Shown: piece by piece, positions 22,987 through 34,737 of the stretch
Layout of the letters: each line of letters begins with the position of its first letter
Numbering within the stretch: the stretch's first letter is position 1
Assembly: GCA_037176845.1 (NCBI GenBank)
Contig: JAYKXP010000002.1
Span: 434,001-498,000 of the forward strand
DNA from: Paramarasmius palmivorus
Taxonomy: Eukaryota; Basidiomycota; Agaricomycetes; Agaricales; Marasmiaceae
Length of the DNA stretch: 64,000 nt
Reading direction: 5' to 3'
The notes under the pieces: model-generated
What the model was told of the DNA's origin: nothing
What the model saw: only the letters and a program-made list of their open reading frames with translations
The model's database searches: none
Translations under genes and position numbers: made by a program

Positions 22987-24071
22987 TTCACGCAACGAAG
23001 TTCGTTTTTGGCGGATGAATGTACTCGAGTATATGACATGATTGTTATGCTTCATTATGCTTCCTCCGAGCTGCTCGTCCATAATAATCAATTGAAAGTG
23101 TGCTACTCACCTTCGCTCAGAACATGCAGCTCATTGCGACCCATTTGCATCCTCTTTACTTGCTCGGTCACACGATGATGAGACCCGTGTTGTCAGCTAT
23201 TGAGGAGGCAACGTTCTTGCTTGATGAACGTGCATCCTATAACGATTATGGTATTCGACCAAACCCCAACACTGCGGAGGATGTTATTTCCTTGAATCAG
23301 TCGGCTGCAGAGTTTAAAGTGTAGATTCTACGTAGATTGACTTTGGGCTCAGGCCATTAAAGGATGAATGCTTGTTACGCGTTGAACTTGAAGCTATGGT
23401 GATGGTAAAAGGGAAAACGGATCCGTGATACGACGCGACTGTTGTTTTACCACCAACCACCACTACGATGCTTCACCACCGGTTGCGGCTTCTCAGCAGT
23501 TTCTATCTCAAGGTAAGTAGGTAAAATATATTATCTGAACCCACTACATATGCTGAAAACCCGAAATTTATCTTCTCTAGCTATGAACGGAGCACTGCTC
23601 TGACGCTATCTCATGAACGTCGTTACCGCTGCCACAAATTTGACCTCGTTGAATCCTGTAAACACAAACCTAGAAGGAGCTTTCCAACATTCAACGACAT
23701 TGACCGGGCATGGCATTCTCCGAATCCCCCGACGCTCAGCGCTTCGAACTTTTGCGGCACCAATTCAACAGCCATCTGTCAATGTGGTCCTGGGCCCTGC
23801 AGACATGTGTACTGGTTGATGTACTTCTTCCATCGCACCCTCGGCCTGTACTGTGGATCTTCCTCATTCCATCCCTCCTCCCCTCTTCAACCTTTCACGT
23901 CCTTCTTTGAGACCTAATCTTCTTCGTTTTCTTCAGTTCGCCTCGCTTGCCAACATCCATTCAAGGAGTCCAACACACACTTCATTTTTATCCTACGCCC
24001 CTCATCATCTTCCTTCACTACCACTCACAACTGGTCACAAAGCACTCCTCAGGACACCGAGCGGCCGGCGT
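22987..24071. other. Intergenic, CT-rich leader of the NACHT gene
   Basis: No recognisable gene. Small ORFs at 23100-23324 and 23613-23910 lack content. From about 23830 to 24050 the + strand is C/T-rich, typical of fungal core promoters and leaders, and it directly precedes the NACHT start codon at 24072. Confidence 0.45.
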
Positions 24072-26630
24072 ATGGCTTTTAATAATGCAAGGGACTTGCA
24101 TTTTGGCGGCGGAGCTCACAACAATGTTTACGGTTCCCAGTACAACACTACGTACCAACATGGTCGACTCGGTAAGTATTTACTTATTCTGGATTCTATA
24201 GGATGCTCACAGAACAGCTACAGATGACACACCACAGATCCTTCAAAAACTTGCAGACCGAGCTGCGATGAACGCAACACATGATTCGGAACCAGTCTCT
24301 GCCTTGACATGCCATCCCGATACTCGGGTCCGAACTCTCCAGGCATTGAGCGAGTGGATCTCAAACCGCGAACTCACTACGAGAGTGCAATGGGTTATTG
24401 GATCAGCCGGAGTCGGAAAATCAGCGATTGCCCAGAAGACCGCGGGAGATCATAGGCATCAGCTAGTCGGAGCTTTCTTCTTCTCGCGAAACGACACTAC
24501 TCGTGACAAACTCGATGCTTTTGTCGCCACGATAGCCTACCAATGCTGTACATCCTATCCCCTGAAAGACATTGTCGGCCCCTTGATTGTCGATGTCATT
24601 CGCTCCAATCCCAATGTGTTCGCTACCTCCGCCCGAGTCCAGTTTCGTCGACTGATACTCGAACCCTTCTTTATGGCGGTATGGCCCTCAGAAACACATA
24701 TTCCAAATCTCCTGGTCGTCGATGGAATAGATGAATGCGTGGATCATTTGTTCCAGCAGAAGCTTATTGACATCGTCGAGGATGCAGTTGCATATCGGAC
24801 CCCTGCACCCTTCATGTTCCTTCTGTGTAGTCGTCCCGAACCGCAGATACGCTTCATCATCGAGAATGCAGGTTTCGCATCTTACCTGGATCAGATTGCG
24901 ATCTCGAGCGAGACCGTTCGATTCACGGGTGTTTACTCCGAATCAGACCTAGACATCCAGAAGTACCTTCAGGAGAAGTTCGCTGAACTCCGAAGGAAGT
25001 ACTGTAGCGTTCTAAGAGATGTGGGTGATACATGGCCGAGTGAGGATGAGTTGGGGAATCTTGTCTGGAGGGCCAGTGGACAGTTCATCTTTGCCGTCAC
25101 CGTCATCAACTACATCGACACTCTCGACGAGCGGCCGCAGAACCGGTTGAAGACGATTCTTCGTACGGATCCTGACAACGTCCAGGATTCTCCATACCCT
25201 GCTCTGGATACGCTGTATCGACAAATCCTGTCCACCTGTCAAAATTGGGGAACAATCTATCCAATACTACGTCTAATTATTACTCCACATCCTATCCCCT
25301 CATATTCGACTGTCCCTCGATGGCACTCACCATCTATTCTCACGAGGCTCTTTCAGCTTCAGCCTGGTGAAATTGAGATGTTGCTATCAAAACTTCATTC
25401 CGTAATCCATGTTCCTGATGATCCCGACTCTGAAATACGCGTTCTACACGCCTCCTTCACGGAGTTTCTCCTGGATAGGGCTCGGTCAGGGGATTACTAT
25501 ATCCCACAATATTCCAAAACAGAGTACAGTGACTTCATCGCCGTACACCTCTTTCGCACCCTTTCGGTCTACAAACCTTATTATCTCGCGTGTTGCGTAC
25601 CGGAACGGTTACTCGACACCACTGCGTTTGTTCGATGGCAGGATGAAGCCAACGCTGCCGAGCGACATACCCTGGTCGGATTCGCATCGGCGAACTGGGT
25701 TGACTATTGTTTTCAAGTCGACTCTCCAAGCACCAGCTTACTAGTCGAAATGGATGCTTTTGATCCTCATTTTGTCTATGCTTTGACGGCGGCACAGAGG
25801 TTCAAAGCTACATGGAGACTCTTTGATTTCCAAGATTGCTTGCGTTGGTCACAGGTACGTGAATCTGCTATCGAGTCCTTGAAGACTTGTTGATTGATAT
25901 ATAGTCACTTGGCGAAGGTGCATCTCAGATCTTCATTGAGAAAATGGACTCCTTACTTCATGGCTTTTACATGGGTTATAGTCAAGAGTGTCTACGGCAC
26001 CTTACCATTAGGAACACCTTCGATGTGGAATGCGGCCTGTCTCGTTTCAGTAAATGGCATGAGGCGGAGAGCATGACTCTTTTCATTCGCAAGTTTTATG
26101 AACAGTGGTGGAAAGACGTGTGGGAATACTCAGTAATATACCCATTGCTCCTGCCCACTACCTATGACCCTGGCCAGATTCTCCCTAAAGATTGGATCGT
26201 AGTCCACGTCAAGAAAACCAATGGAGATATGTTGAAGAGAGTCTATGATACTCGCAACTCTCTCGACAAAGACGCTCAAAAGATATTTGATGACGATGTC
26301 ACCTACGACACTTCTAGAAGTGTCAGTCAAAACCTGGTGAAGGTATATGTGAATCATTTCCCGTGCACATCAATGATACTGACCGTCCTGTTTTAGAGGG
26401 AAGATCTTGATGAATTCAAGGCGCTTTTATACGAACGCCGGGAGTTGTTCGCCAACTTACCAAGATTACGTCCCCGTCCTAGGGAAGAAACATCTCCGGA
26501 CGAAGTTACAACATGGCCGACATTCATATTTCGGATACATCTTCCCCCGGACTTAGTGACCTTGCCCTTCCCGGTGGCAATGAACATTCTCCCGAAGGGG
26601 AAGAACCCTGTTCAATCACAGAGAACGTGA
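24072..26630 (+). CDS. NACHT-domain NTPase (NLR-like) with N-terminal Q-Y-N module
   Basis: Predicted exons: 24072-24171, 24218-25854, 25905-26342, 26397-26630; phases match, giving about 802 aa. Exon 1 encodes only the N-terminal module (DLHFGGGAHNNVYGSQYN, about residues 8-25), which matches exon 1 of the family U genes. The NACHT NTPase core follows: CHPDTR, WVIGSAGVGKSAIAQ with the P-loop at about 95-102, AFFFSRND, and the Walker B-type LLVVDGIDEC near 198-207. The rest of the NACHT helical region follows (SGQFIFAVTVINYID, then HASFTEFLLD). No WD40, ankyrin or TPR repeats are visible at the C-terminus, so the sensor region is missing, diverged or simply short. NACHT proteins in fungi act in non-self recognition and programmed cell death. 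The 3' end is uncertain: an overlapping frame at 26513-26899 is also open and could be reached by another splice. Confidence 0.88.
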
Positions 26631-27231
26631 TCTCAAGTGAGAGCCCCTCACATTCCTTTCACCGTGCTCTACTCTCTCCTGATTGCAACAAGAGTGCGAA
26701 ATCTGCCAGTATCAGCGAAGATATAATCCCGCGTAATGAAAATTCGACCTCTTCCGCCGAGGAGCTGGCTGTTCCTGTCGAGGGGACAGCTTCTTTCAAC
26801 GAGGGAGATATCAGAAGTACAACATTGCTCGTTAGATCTGCGGCGCCGAAGCGGTCAGTGTTAAAGGTGGTTTGGCGATTGGCTTGCTGTTTGGGTTGAG
26901 TGTGCCTGTGCGAGTTCCCGCTCTAATGGGAGTGACCTCAATGACAAGTTGAATATAGGCGTAGAAAGTTCGGAGATTGGAGTTAGACTTAGACGCCCAT
27001 GGGCGCCTGCTAGCCGTTACTACTACTAGTACCTCTACATCCACTGTGCCCATGGCTGGATAAGTTTCAATCGAGCCTGTCCTATCTACCATCAGGAATA
27101 CGTCAACTAGATTTTCTCCCTGAGCCGTCATGCATCTCATGAATCGTCACCAACTTGTACTCGTGTCATGATATCTCTACGCCAAATGAGCTGAGATTTT
27201 CTATTGGACAGTGCACCAATGTTGGAGGATC
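26631..27231. other. Convergent intergenic region with an alternative 3' frame
   Basis: An open Ser/Glu-rich frame (26513-26899, + strand) overlaps the predicted end of the NACHT gene and runs past it; it could be an alternative C-terminus or chance. From 26900 on I see nothing. The Spt5-like gene ends at 27232 on the other strand. Confidence 0.35.
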
Positions 27232-30200
27232 TTAATTTACATCCCGTATTTCTGCTCGTCGATACTGGCTCTTTGCCTCTTCCCTGACGTCTTTAAATAA
27301 CTTTTTACTCCGTCTACGTTCATCAATTGTTTCCTCGACATACTCGAGATCTCGGGGATGGACCTCTAAACGTTCAGATGTCAACCTCTCTTCGCCTGTC
27401 GACATATCTACCACTCCCAAAATTAACCAGTGGTTCTCCTCTGTTTGGCTACCCTTGTAAAAGTGAAAGATCCTTCTCACAAGCTTCCCAATGTGTTCAT
27501 CCTGCCCTCGAGCAACAACCATGAGGGACACTTCAGTACTCGGGTTAGGCCTCTCACGGTAAGGAACAATCCTAGCAGGATCCACCTCTTTTGCACCTTG
27601 ACGGCCATATAATCTCACTACAGGTTTTCCGCCCCCAATTACACCAGGGACGACACATGCCCCTCGTTTGTGTCGTGATGTGTCATAGTCACCTCCCTCG
27701 ATTTCGACATAGATAGCAGTATCACGAAGCTTGGGATGTAGAATCCAATGCGAAGACTGTGGTAGAGGCAGCATGGTTAGGACTCGTACGGGCGACGTAG
27801 ACGTGCGGTCGACTGTGGTCCTTGCATTGGTGATGGAACTAAACCATTCATAGTGAATGTCTTCGTAGAGCTTTTCATGTTCCGGGGGGATCCATGATCT
27901 GCCACCTTGTTCTTCCACAACAAGCTCTTCCTCAAGCTCTTCCTCCGTGATCTTCCATGTAGAGTCTGTTTCCTTGAAACAAGATGATCTGGGAGTCGCT
28001 GAACCATTCCCTTCGGGAGTGTTGCCAAGCATCTGCGCAGGTGCAAGATCATGATCAGGAGTGTCGATGATAGGCCGTCCATCAGAAAGCTTGGGTATAG
28101 GTGGGCCTCTCTTGAACGGTATGGTCGCCAGAGATAGATTCGGGCTCAATATCGGCGAATAGAACCCCTGGTCACGACGGAGAGGTTGGTAGACCTCGAG
28201 AGGTTTTCCAGTGACGATCTCGCGGACGAATGCATAATCAACCTGGACCATAGGATTTGCTTGCCCTGCAGCGATAACTTGCAGCTCCACCGTCAGTTGG
28301 AGAGATGATCCAGTCATTCCGTAGTGTAAGGACTGCTTGTTGACCCCGCGAACCAATGCCGTTTTTCCTTTATGTTCGCCGCCGACGATATGAACGCAAA
28401 CATTGACCCAAGGAACAGGGCCAGACGAGCACCGATATACATCTCGATAGAACGCAAACCTAGGTTTCTGAACTGTTGTCAAGGGCTGAAAGTCAAGAAG
28501 GGGCTTTTGTGTACTGTCCAGAGATGAGAAAACGGTGTTTAGAAAGGAACAGAGGTATCTACTCACTCGAACTCGACAACCTCGGGATACATGAATCGCT
28601 CAGTACATTCCAAGTCCGGGATATAAACGGATAGAAACAATGCCACACGACGACCAGAACGCAAGACATCCTTCACGATCCCTCTCTTATACCGGTACGG
28701 GCCTTTCTTCAATATCAATATCGCAACGCCTCGCCAAGGTATATCGTCCACCGCAGTCCATTTCGAAGTTGTACGGTGTACAGCGTTGACATGAACGAAG
28801 AAATCCTGCTCAAAGATCGTAAGTAGACGTCCCAAATCCAGGTGAACGACTCACTGGCTGGGTTGAGCAGACCTGCTGTTCCAACACGCCTACAAAGCTA
28901 CCGAATTTGGATATAACAAAGCCTTCCCTTCCTTCGTGTGGACCCGCCAGAACCCTAATCCAGTCTCCCGGTTCAAAGACCTTCTGCACGTCGTGGATCA
29001 TTGCAACTCTGAGCTCTTGTGTATTGTCCCCACGATCGACTTCAACAGTGGCATGCCCTTGCTCGCTCAACTCTACGAACCACCCCCGAAACGATCTTAG
29101 TGACTCCGGTGGTGAGCAAACAACATAGTCCCCAGACTCGAAGCGCCAGGTATCAGGTACGGGTGCAGGGAACTTGCGTACTAATGGATGGCATGACATT
29201 GCGAAAAGTTTACTGAGGTTTTCAGGCATCGAATTGGCTGGGTACAAGGCGTCCTCTTTGAATGGTTTTGCGTGTAGTCCGAAAACCATGGTGTGATCAA
29301 CGCGACCGTCGAGTCTGAACGTATGGTTGTTCCTATCCTCCCATTTGGTGTAACTGTAGGGTTCGGGAAGGCGGTACTGAAAAGTAGGATCGTTGAAATG
29401 AGAGGCGTTGATTCCCAATGCCTTGACTCGCGAACGTGGCCAATGGTTGGGGTTAAAAAGGTTGGGAGGAGGCCGAGTGGATCGTTTCCTTTTTCGATGC
29501 TGGCAATCCGCTGTATTCGAAGACTCCTTAACGCTGGGCTGAGGAAGAAAGTGCCCGAGTGGACTCTGTTGCGTGTTTTCGTCAAGTCGAGGTACAACAA
29601 AAACAATGTACCAAATCTCGAATTTATTCTCCTCCATCTCGCAAGCAATACCTCCTGACGATGAGGCCTGTCCCTTCTCTGGCAATACCTTCTTGCGCAG
29701 CTTCCAGACCAAGCCGACGTCGCCTTTATAGCGTCCTCGACGAATGCACACCCACTCTCCCTCGTGCAGGCGACGCAGAGGCGTGGCTTGGGATGTGCCT
29801 CGGCGACCGTAAGACTCCCATGCTTGCAGAAGCTTCCGTTTGCTCCCAATTTGTATACCCAGTGCCTCCTTCTGTTTTTGTGCCTTTTCCTGCTCGTGCA
29901 TCTCTTTCTCCTGCCTCTCCTGTTTTTCCTGCGCCTGATAATCCCTGAGCCTCTCTTCTTTGGCCCTCTTTAGCCTGTCCAAATCAACGCCTCCGAAAAT
30001 GTGCGGTGGTAACTTTGTCGGTAGATGCCTTGCCAATGGAATGGGCAAACCTGTGACTCGCGAACGCTTTCCTTCCCGGTAAACAGCTCGTGAACCTCCA
30101 GAGCTGCTCGAGACAGTTTCTGTTGCGAACGACTCTGCAAATTGGACGAAGATACGCCCCAGAAGATCGCGTATGACGTCGTCATCTTCCAAGTGATCTT

Positions 30201-30536
30201 TCTCCTGCGGTTGCACTGGATAGTCGTCTTGTCTGCTTCGAAACGCGTCTGCTATTTCTTCGAGATGCCTAGCTTCTTCCTCGTTTGATATTACGCGATT
30301 CTGGTCCAATAGTTGATAATCCCGGCAATCACTGTCGTCAACAACGATACCCTCTAAGAGCTTCACGTTAAGCAAGACAGTGATTCGACCAAAGTTGGAA
30401 TGCACATACCCTGCATTTCATTGACATCTATGTCATCCCAGTCGTCATCTTCATCACTCTCTGCAAATGCTTCGACGTCCAAAAACCGTAAAACCTCGTC
30501 TCTTCGGGTCCTGAGTAAAGAACCCGTAGCATTCAT
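27232..30536 (-). CDS. Spt5-like protein with multiple KOW motifs
   Basis: Predicted exons (minus): 30536-30410, 30353-28873, 28805-28567, 28513-27232; phases match, giving about 1042 aa. KOW-type elements are visible at WVCIRRGRYKGDVGLV, VLAGPHEGREGFVISKFG, ILILKKGPYRYKRGIVKDVL and CVHIVGGEHKGKTALVRGV. KOW repeats bind RNA or RNA polymerase in the Spt5/NusG family of elongation factors. The N-terminus is acidic (DEDDDWDDIDVNE) as in Spt5, and a long charged coiled-coil-like stretch (QEKQERQEKEMHEQEKAQKQ) lies around residue 190. I do not see a clear NGN domain or the Spt5 C-terminal repeat, so this is more likely one of the expanded Spt5-like paralogues of Agaricomycetes than the essential factor itself. 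The start is the first ATG of the acidic exon; an upstream TTG-led extension is open but unneeded. Confidence 0.8.
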
Positions 30537-31533
30537 GACGTCGCGTCTCCGTCCAAGCAATCAATTGTATTTCGCGAAGAATATGATCAACGATAATTTA
30601 CTGATAAATAGACAATGTAGTATGAATGTCATCTGGAAAATGCACGAAAAAACTTACCATTCGGTGGTGGTTTTGAGAAGAGACCCGTGTGGGAAGAGGA
30701 CCCTGAGGTCTAGACCTGAGAAGGCAATAAGCGCTGAAAATTTCACCTTCGTCCTGTACATCTCCCATCTTCTACTGTAATCTAACACCTTGTTCGACCT
30801 TCCCTGGCTTCACTCGGCACTCAGGCTCGCTCGAATGTACTCTGTTTGGTCTAGTGTGACAGATAGAAAAGTACCTGGTGCGTGTTATTCCTTTCATGGA
30901 GGATGTGTTCTCCCTAAATGTCTAGCCGTCACTAGATCCCATTCAAAAAATTCATACAACTACAACATGTTCTGGGGGACACCACTATTTCTGACGTACA
31001 ATACCAGCAATTGAGCTCGATTCCGGACTCTTCTCGATCCCCAAACTACACCATGGTAATCGGGATTAGCCTTGAAGGGCTCGGATATGGAATGAAGCCC
31101 TGTGACCACCTTCGCAGCAGCTTCTTCCCAACCGCTGCAATGTCTTTTCCGACATCCCTACAGTGCACTTTGAATGGGAACCTTTGGATCTGAATACCAG
31201 AGCACAACACACCCCTTCTCGGCGTTATTAACTTGTCAGTATTTTCTTGATTACACGTCTTAATCCCTTCGTGCCTCATACGTATTTTTTCAACCCCAGG
31301 GTGTCATCGCGGTTGTAGGGCGGATCGATAGGCACGCTTCCGTCATTCAATAACCACCTGTCAACGAAAATAGGCCCGTATCCGAATCCGAAGAATTGAA
31401 AATAAGAGTGGAATGGACTTTTCGGAGCACTCGACGCGTATGCTCTTATCCTTATCCTTACCCTAACGCCAGTCCCTTCTTACAACAACCGAAGCTTGTT
31501 CGGCTCACAATTCGTGTTTTATAGGTTGCAGGA
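30537..31533. other. Divergent intergenic region
   Basis: Lies between the Spt5-like gene (-) and the receptor gene (+). ORFs here are short and without content. It should contain both promoters; no clear TATA box is seen. Confidence 0.4.
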
Positions 31534-33096
31534 ATGGCTGAGGTGCTACCCAAACACGGCCAGGATCAAGACATTGCATATGAGTATGTCGTTGATGTAT
31601 CTTTCTCGAGAGCCGAACATGACCAATGACTCGACCAGAACCATTCATTTCAGCCTAATCCTCACCGGCGGTTCATCGTGCTTTCTCGTTCTTCTAATCA
31701 TTGCAGGCCTAGCATGTCACCCTGTATCCCGTTCATCCCTCGATAGACTGAGTTTTCGGATTATGGTGTACGCGTTGTTGGCCAAGTATGTGGTTCTCGT
31801 GTCTTCCCTCGGGACTTGCACAACTGACTACGTAGAACAGCTTATCATACTCCATCTCGACGGCAATAATGGATAGGCTTCCCAGTGAAGATACTTGTCC
31901 AGGCATGCTTTGGTTAGCTAACGTGGGTTACATACACTGGGGTCGCGTGTGTTAAGCTAACTCGGGATGCAGACATCGCTACTACTCTCAGCTTTCCTAT
32001 TCTTCTGCGTGGGCCTTAATCTGCAGTAAGCCAACCCAGTCTCATCTCATTTCCTAGACCCAACTGAACTTGAATAGGCTAGTCATGATCCACGGCATCC
32101 AAGGCCAGAAAATGGAGAAATACTACATCGCATGCAGCTTCATACTCGCAGTTGCAATTAGTATCCCGCCACTTGCTACGAAAAACTATCGGTTAGTATC
32201 CCAACATCTAACATCATATTCTCACACGACCACAACGCACAGAATTTCCCAATCCGGGCACTGCAGACGCGTTCCCCTCAGTTATCAATTAACAACGAGG
32301 CATTTATGGATCGTGTTGACAATTTTAGGGGAGATGGTTAATTTTACGTTCGTGTTGATACATATGATGAGACTCAAGGTACGTCATTCATCTTTCCCTT
32401 CTCCCTTCTCCCCACACACACCTAACGCTTACCACTTGCTAGGTATTTGACGCCTCACCACCCCCAACACGAACACAAACATGTCAATCCATCTTGGCAG
32501 CTTACCGAAAACCTCTCGGGCCAAATCAATATCGCACAATCGTATTACGCATAGCGATGTACCCACTGGCGTCGTTTGTTCTATTGAGCATTGCGACGTC
32601 TGGTTCGATTTATGTTACTGTACGTGGGGGACAATACGTGTCCAGCAAGGTCTGCCTGTCTTTCGTTTCATCGAGTTTTGGTAAAGACGCTGATGGGCGG
32701 TGTATAGGTACATACGATATTCGTGATGAGTTCGTGTTTTCCAAACTGTTGTCTGTGGTAACGATTGAAGCTGATGTGGATGGGCTACTAGCTATGGTTG
32801 CGTATGGAACGAGACCGCTCGTGTATGCCTGTATGGCTGTTTTTGACCCAGTTCGTTTCATATTGTCACCGCTCTTCTCGTACTGTACTCACCTCTTGCC
32901 ACTTGATACCTAGTCACTCATACGAGCCACAAAAGCTCTTTACCGACACTACTGTACGGCCGGGGGTACGATCACGAGTGCTAGTGATATACCGCCACTC
33001 GTGTGGAGGAGTGAGCCGGAAAGAGGGGAAACAAACACTAAGAGCACTGTCGAGGAGAGAGATCTAGAGCTGGAGGTGTTTACGCGGCAAATTTAA
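31534..33096 (+). CDS. Fungal seven-transmembrane receptor (GPCR-like), ten exons, intact
   Basis: Invisible in single frames but fully assembled by splicing. Exons: 31534-31583, 31639-31785, 31841-31922, 31973-32025, 32078-32191, 32243-32378, 32443-32649, 32708-32747, 32792-32850, 32914-33096, all in phase, about 356 aa. Seven hydrophobic segments are visible: SLILTGGSSCFLVLLIIAGL; IMVYALLANLSYSIS; LLLSAFLFFCVGLNLQLVMI; YYIACSFILAVAISIPPLA; WIVLTILGEMVNFTFVLIHM; IVLRIAMYPLASFVLLSIA; and MVAYGTRPLVYACMAVFDP, followed by the family-typical SLIRATKALYRHY. MIHGIQGQKMEKYYI between TM3 and TM4 and N-Q-Y-R-x-I-V-L-R-I before TM6 match an expanded Agaricomycete receptor family. It probably couples to a heterotrimeric G protein; ligand unknown. 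The first exon is small and its start codon is the least certain part. The cytoplasmic tail is acidic. Confidence 0.85.
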
Positions 33097-33527
33097 ATTT
33101 TAGAGCTGTAAAACTAATAACATGTCTGATGTAATGCAGCGTAGCTTTGCGTTCCACTCCCCTTCACCTTTCTCGTCTAGCTTGCCGACCCTCGCTTCTC
33201 CGTGAAGCTATGTTGAGTAGTACCGAGGAAGCAATGGTAAAAAAGACCAGAAAAACGACAGTAAGCGCCGAAAGTTTGGCGCGGCAACGGTGTCTCGGTT
33301 CCATGCATTTTTGACTTGCCTCGCGAAACATTTTTTTATCTCAACAACGATAACTCGAAAACCCTCTAGGTTACAGCTGCATAATTCTAAGATGCATACA
33401 CACACTTCATATAAATTTCAGAAATTCTATGGGAGAATTGAGTTCTCCAGACTTCGGGGACTGCGGTTTGTCTCGGTTCCGGGCCGGCGACAGTACTATG
33501 TAGCCTTAGCTTTTGTATACCGAATCC
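33097..33527. other. 3' flank of the receptor, duplicated downstream
   Basis: The first 100 bases (33090-33195) are nearly identical to 36210-36330, the flank of the broken receptor copy. The rest holds nothing recognisable. Confidence 0.5.
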
Positions 33528-33795
33528 ATCCATGACGCGTGCCCTTTTAGTCGGGGAGACGATTTCCTAGAACATGACCTACCAATCATTGCATGAAAGC
33601 GTCCATCCTCCGACCATATTCTGACGACGACTGAGCAAAGTGTTCGATAATGAGGAAGGAATTCACTGACCAGGTTCGCGATCCAGTCAATTTCCTCTTC
33701 ATGTTTTGTTCGCGTCTGGTCAGTCGCCACCCTTGTCAGTTTGCCGGCTCTTCCTGGTCATCCGCGCTCCGATTGTCCCCCGTTTCCGGCGCTGA
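33528..33795 (-). pseudogene. Remnant of the 3' end of the large membrane-protein gene
   Basis: Closely resembles about 36411-36635, which holds the last codons and 3' flank of the membrane-protein gene. Shared runs include CAGTCAAT..CCTCTTCATGTTTTGTTCG and ATTGTCCCCCGTTTCC. Only the end of the gene is represented, with indels and no usable frame. It sits after the intact receptor just as the full gene sits after the broken receptor, so it is part of the same duplication. Confidence 0.65.
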
Positions 33796-34040
33796 GCATC
33801 TGAAGTTTAGCGGTTACCTCTCACCTCATCGACGAGTACAAGGACATCTTCCTTTTTCTGAGACTACGGCCGCTGGATGTGCTGTCCCTCATTGTGGGAC
33901 GCTTTCTTTTCGAGTCGTTGCATTGGTCACCATACGATGTTGGCTACGATTTCCATTGCAAGAGTCATGGCTCAAAAGGAATCGGATTCTAGTGGGCGTT
34001 CAGAGTGCGAGGGAATATAGTCTGAAGAGTCTGGGTAAAG
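33796..34040. repeat. Duplicate of sequence found at about 41090-41290
   Basis: CGCTGAGCATC..TTTAGC..TTAC, CTCATCGACGAG, and CTTTCTTTTCGAGT..GCAT-like blocks occur in the same order near 41090-41290. The source there is non-coding, between the membrane-protein and phosphatase genes. Confidence 0.55.
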
Positions 34041-34087
34041 TGGTCAGCTCGAGGACTGGAAGTAGAGTCTGAGCTTGCGTTTGACAA

Positions 34088-34735
34088 TGGAAAAGAGATT
34101 GCATACCTCTACGGATCCGTCACGGCCTTTGCAAATTTCGCTAAAACCGACTTGGGGTCCCATCTGGTTCCTGTTTAACTGGTCGCCGGTGAATACAACG
34201 AGATCAGGTGTCTTGAGGTCGAGGATAGTGGAGAGGAGGTTTGCGGTGGTGTTGTCGTTACAGGGTTGGAAAGGAAAGTCAGGCCGGATGTCTCGACGGG
34301 AGCCAGCGGAGACGGGTCGGCGATTTGCATTATTTTGAATGTGCCGGTTGGGGAGAACTTAGAAGTGGAGTGGGGGGCTGCGTTGTTAGTGTATGTATTG
34401 TGGTGAAAAAAAGAGGAGAAGAGACATACTTTTAACACCCCGTCTCAAAACAACATACTCGTACTCTCCACCTGCTCTCCACCTTTCCTTCGATACTCTG
34501 AAAAACCGCCGGCTGAACACGGTCGAATTCAAAGAATGTCTTCGCTGAATGAACGTCGAGTTCTCAGGCTGTTATCATGTTGTTCTTGTCTTCCTCCGAC
34601 ATCTGCGCCGTGGATTTCGGCCACAAATACAACCTTGACGCAGGCGATCGATATCTCTCCCGTTCTTAACGACATCGATATCTTTATCCACTCCCCTTCC
34701 CCTCCTTCCCCTTGCCCCGGGACATCGTTCTCGGG
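34088..34735 (-). pseudogene. Broken internal fragment of the metallophosphatase gene
   Basis: Corresponds to about 42840-43480 of the intact phosphatase (end of exon 1, intron 1, start of exon 2). SPTGTFKIMQIAD is readable, but the frame is then lost; DIRPDFPFQPC- and DLVVFTGDQLN-like pieces lie in other frames. There is no start, no 3' half and no GNHD motif. It directly abuts the broken receptor copy at about 34736, so two unrelated fragments are joined. Confidence 0.75.
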
Positions 34736-34737
34736 CT

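Noticed and set aside
29181..29849. 222-codon ORF overlapping the Spt5-like gene in another frame
   Set aside because: No domain content, and it lies wholly inside a well-supported exon with KOW motifs.
31923..31972. Frameshift in the intact receptor between TM2 and TM3
   Set aside because: A normal 50-nt intron (GTGGGT, GCTAACTC branch, CAG) explains the frame change.
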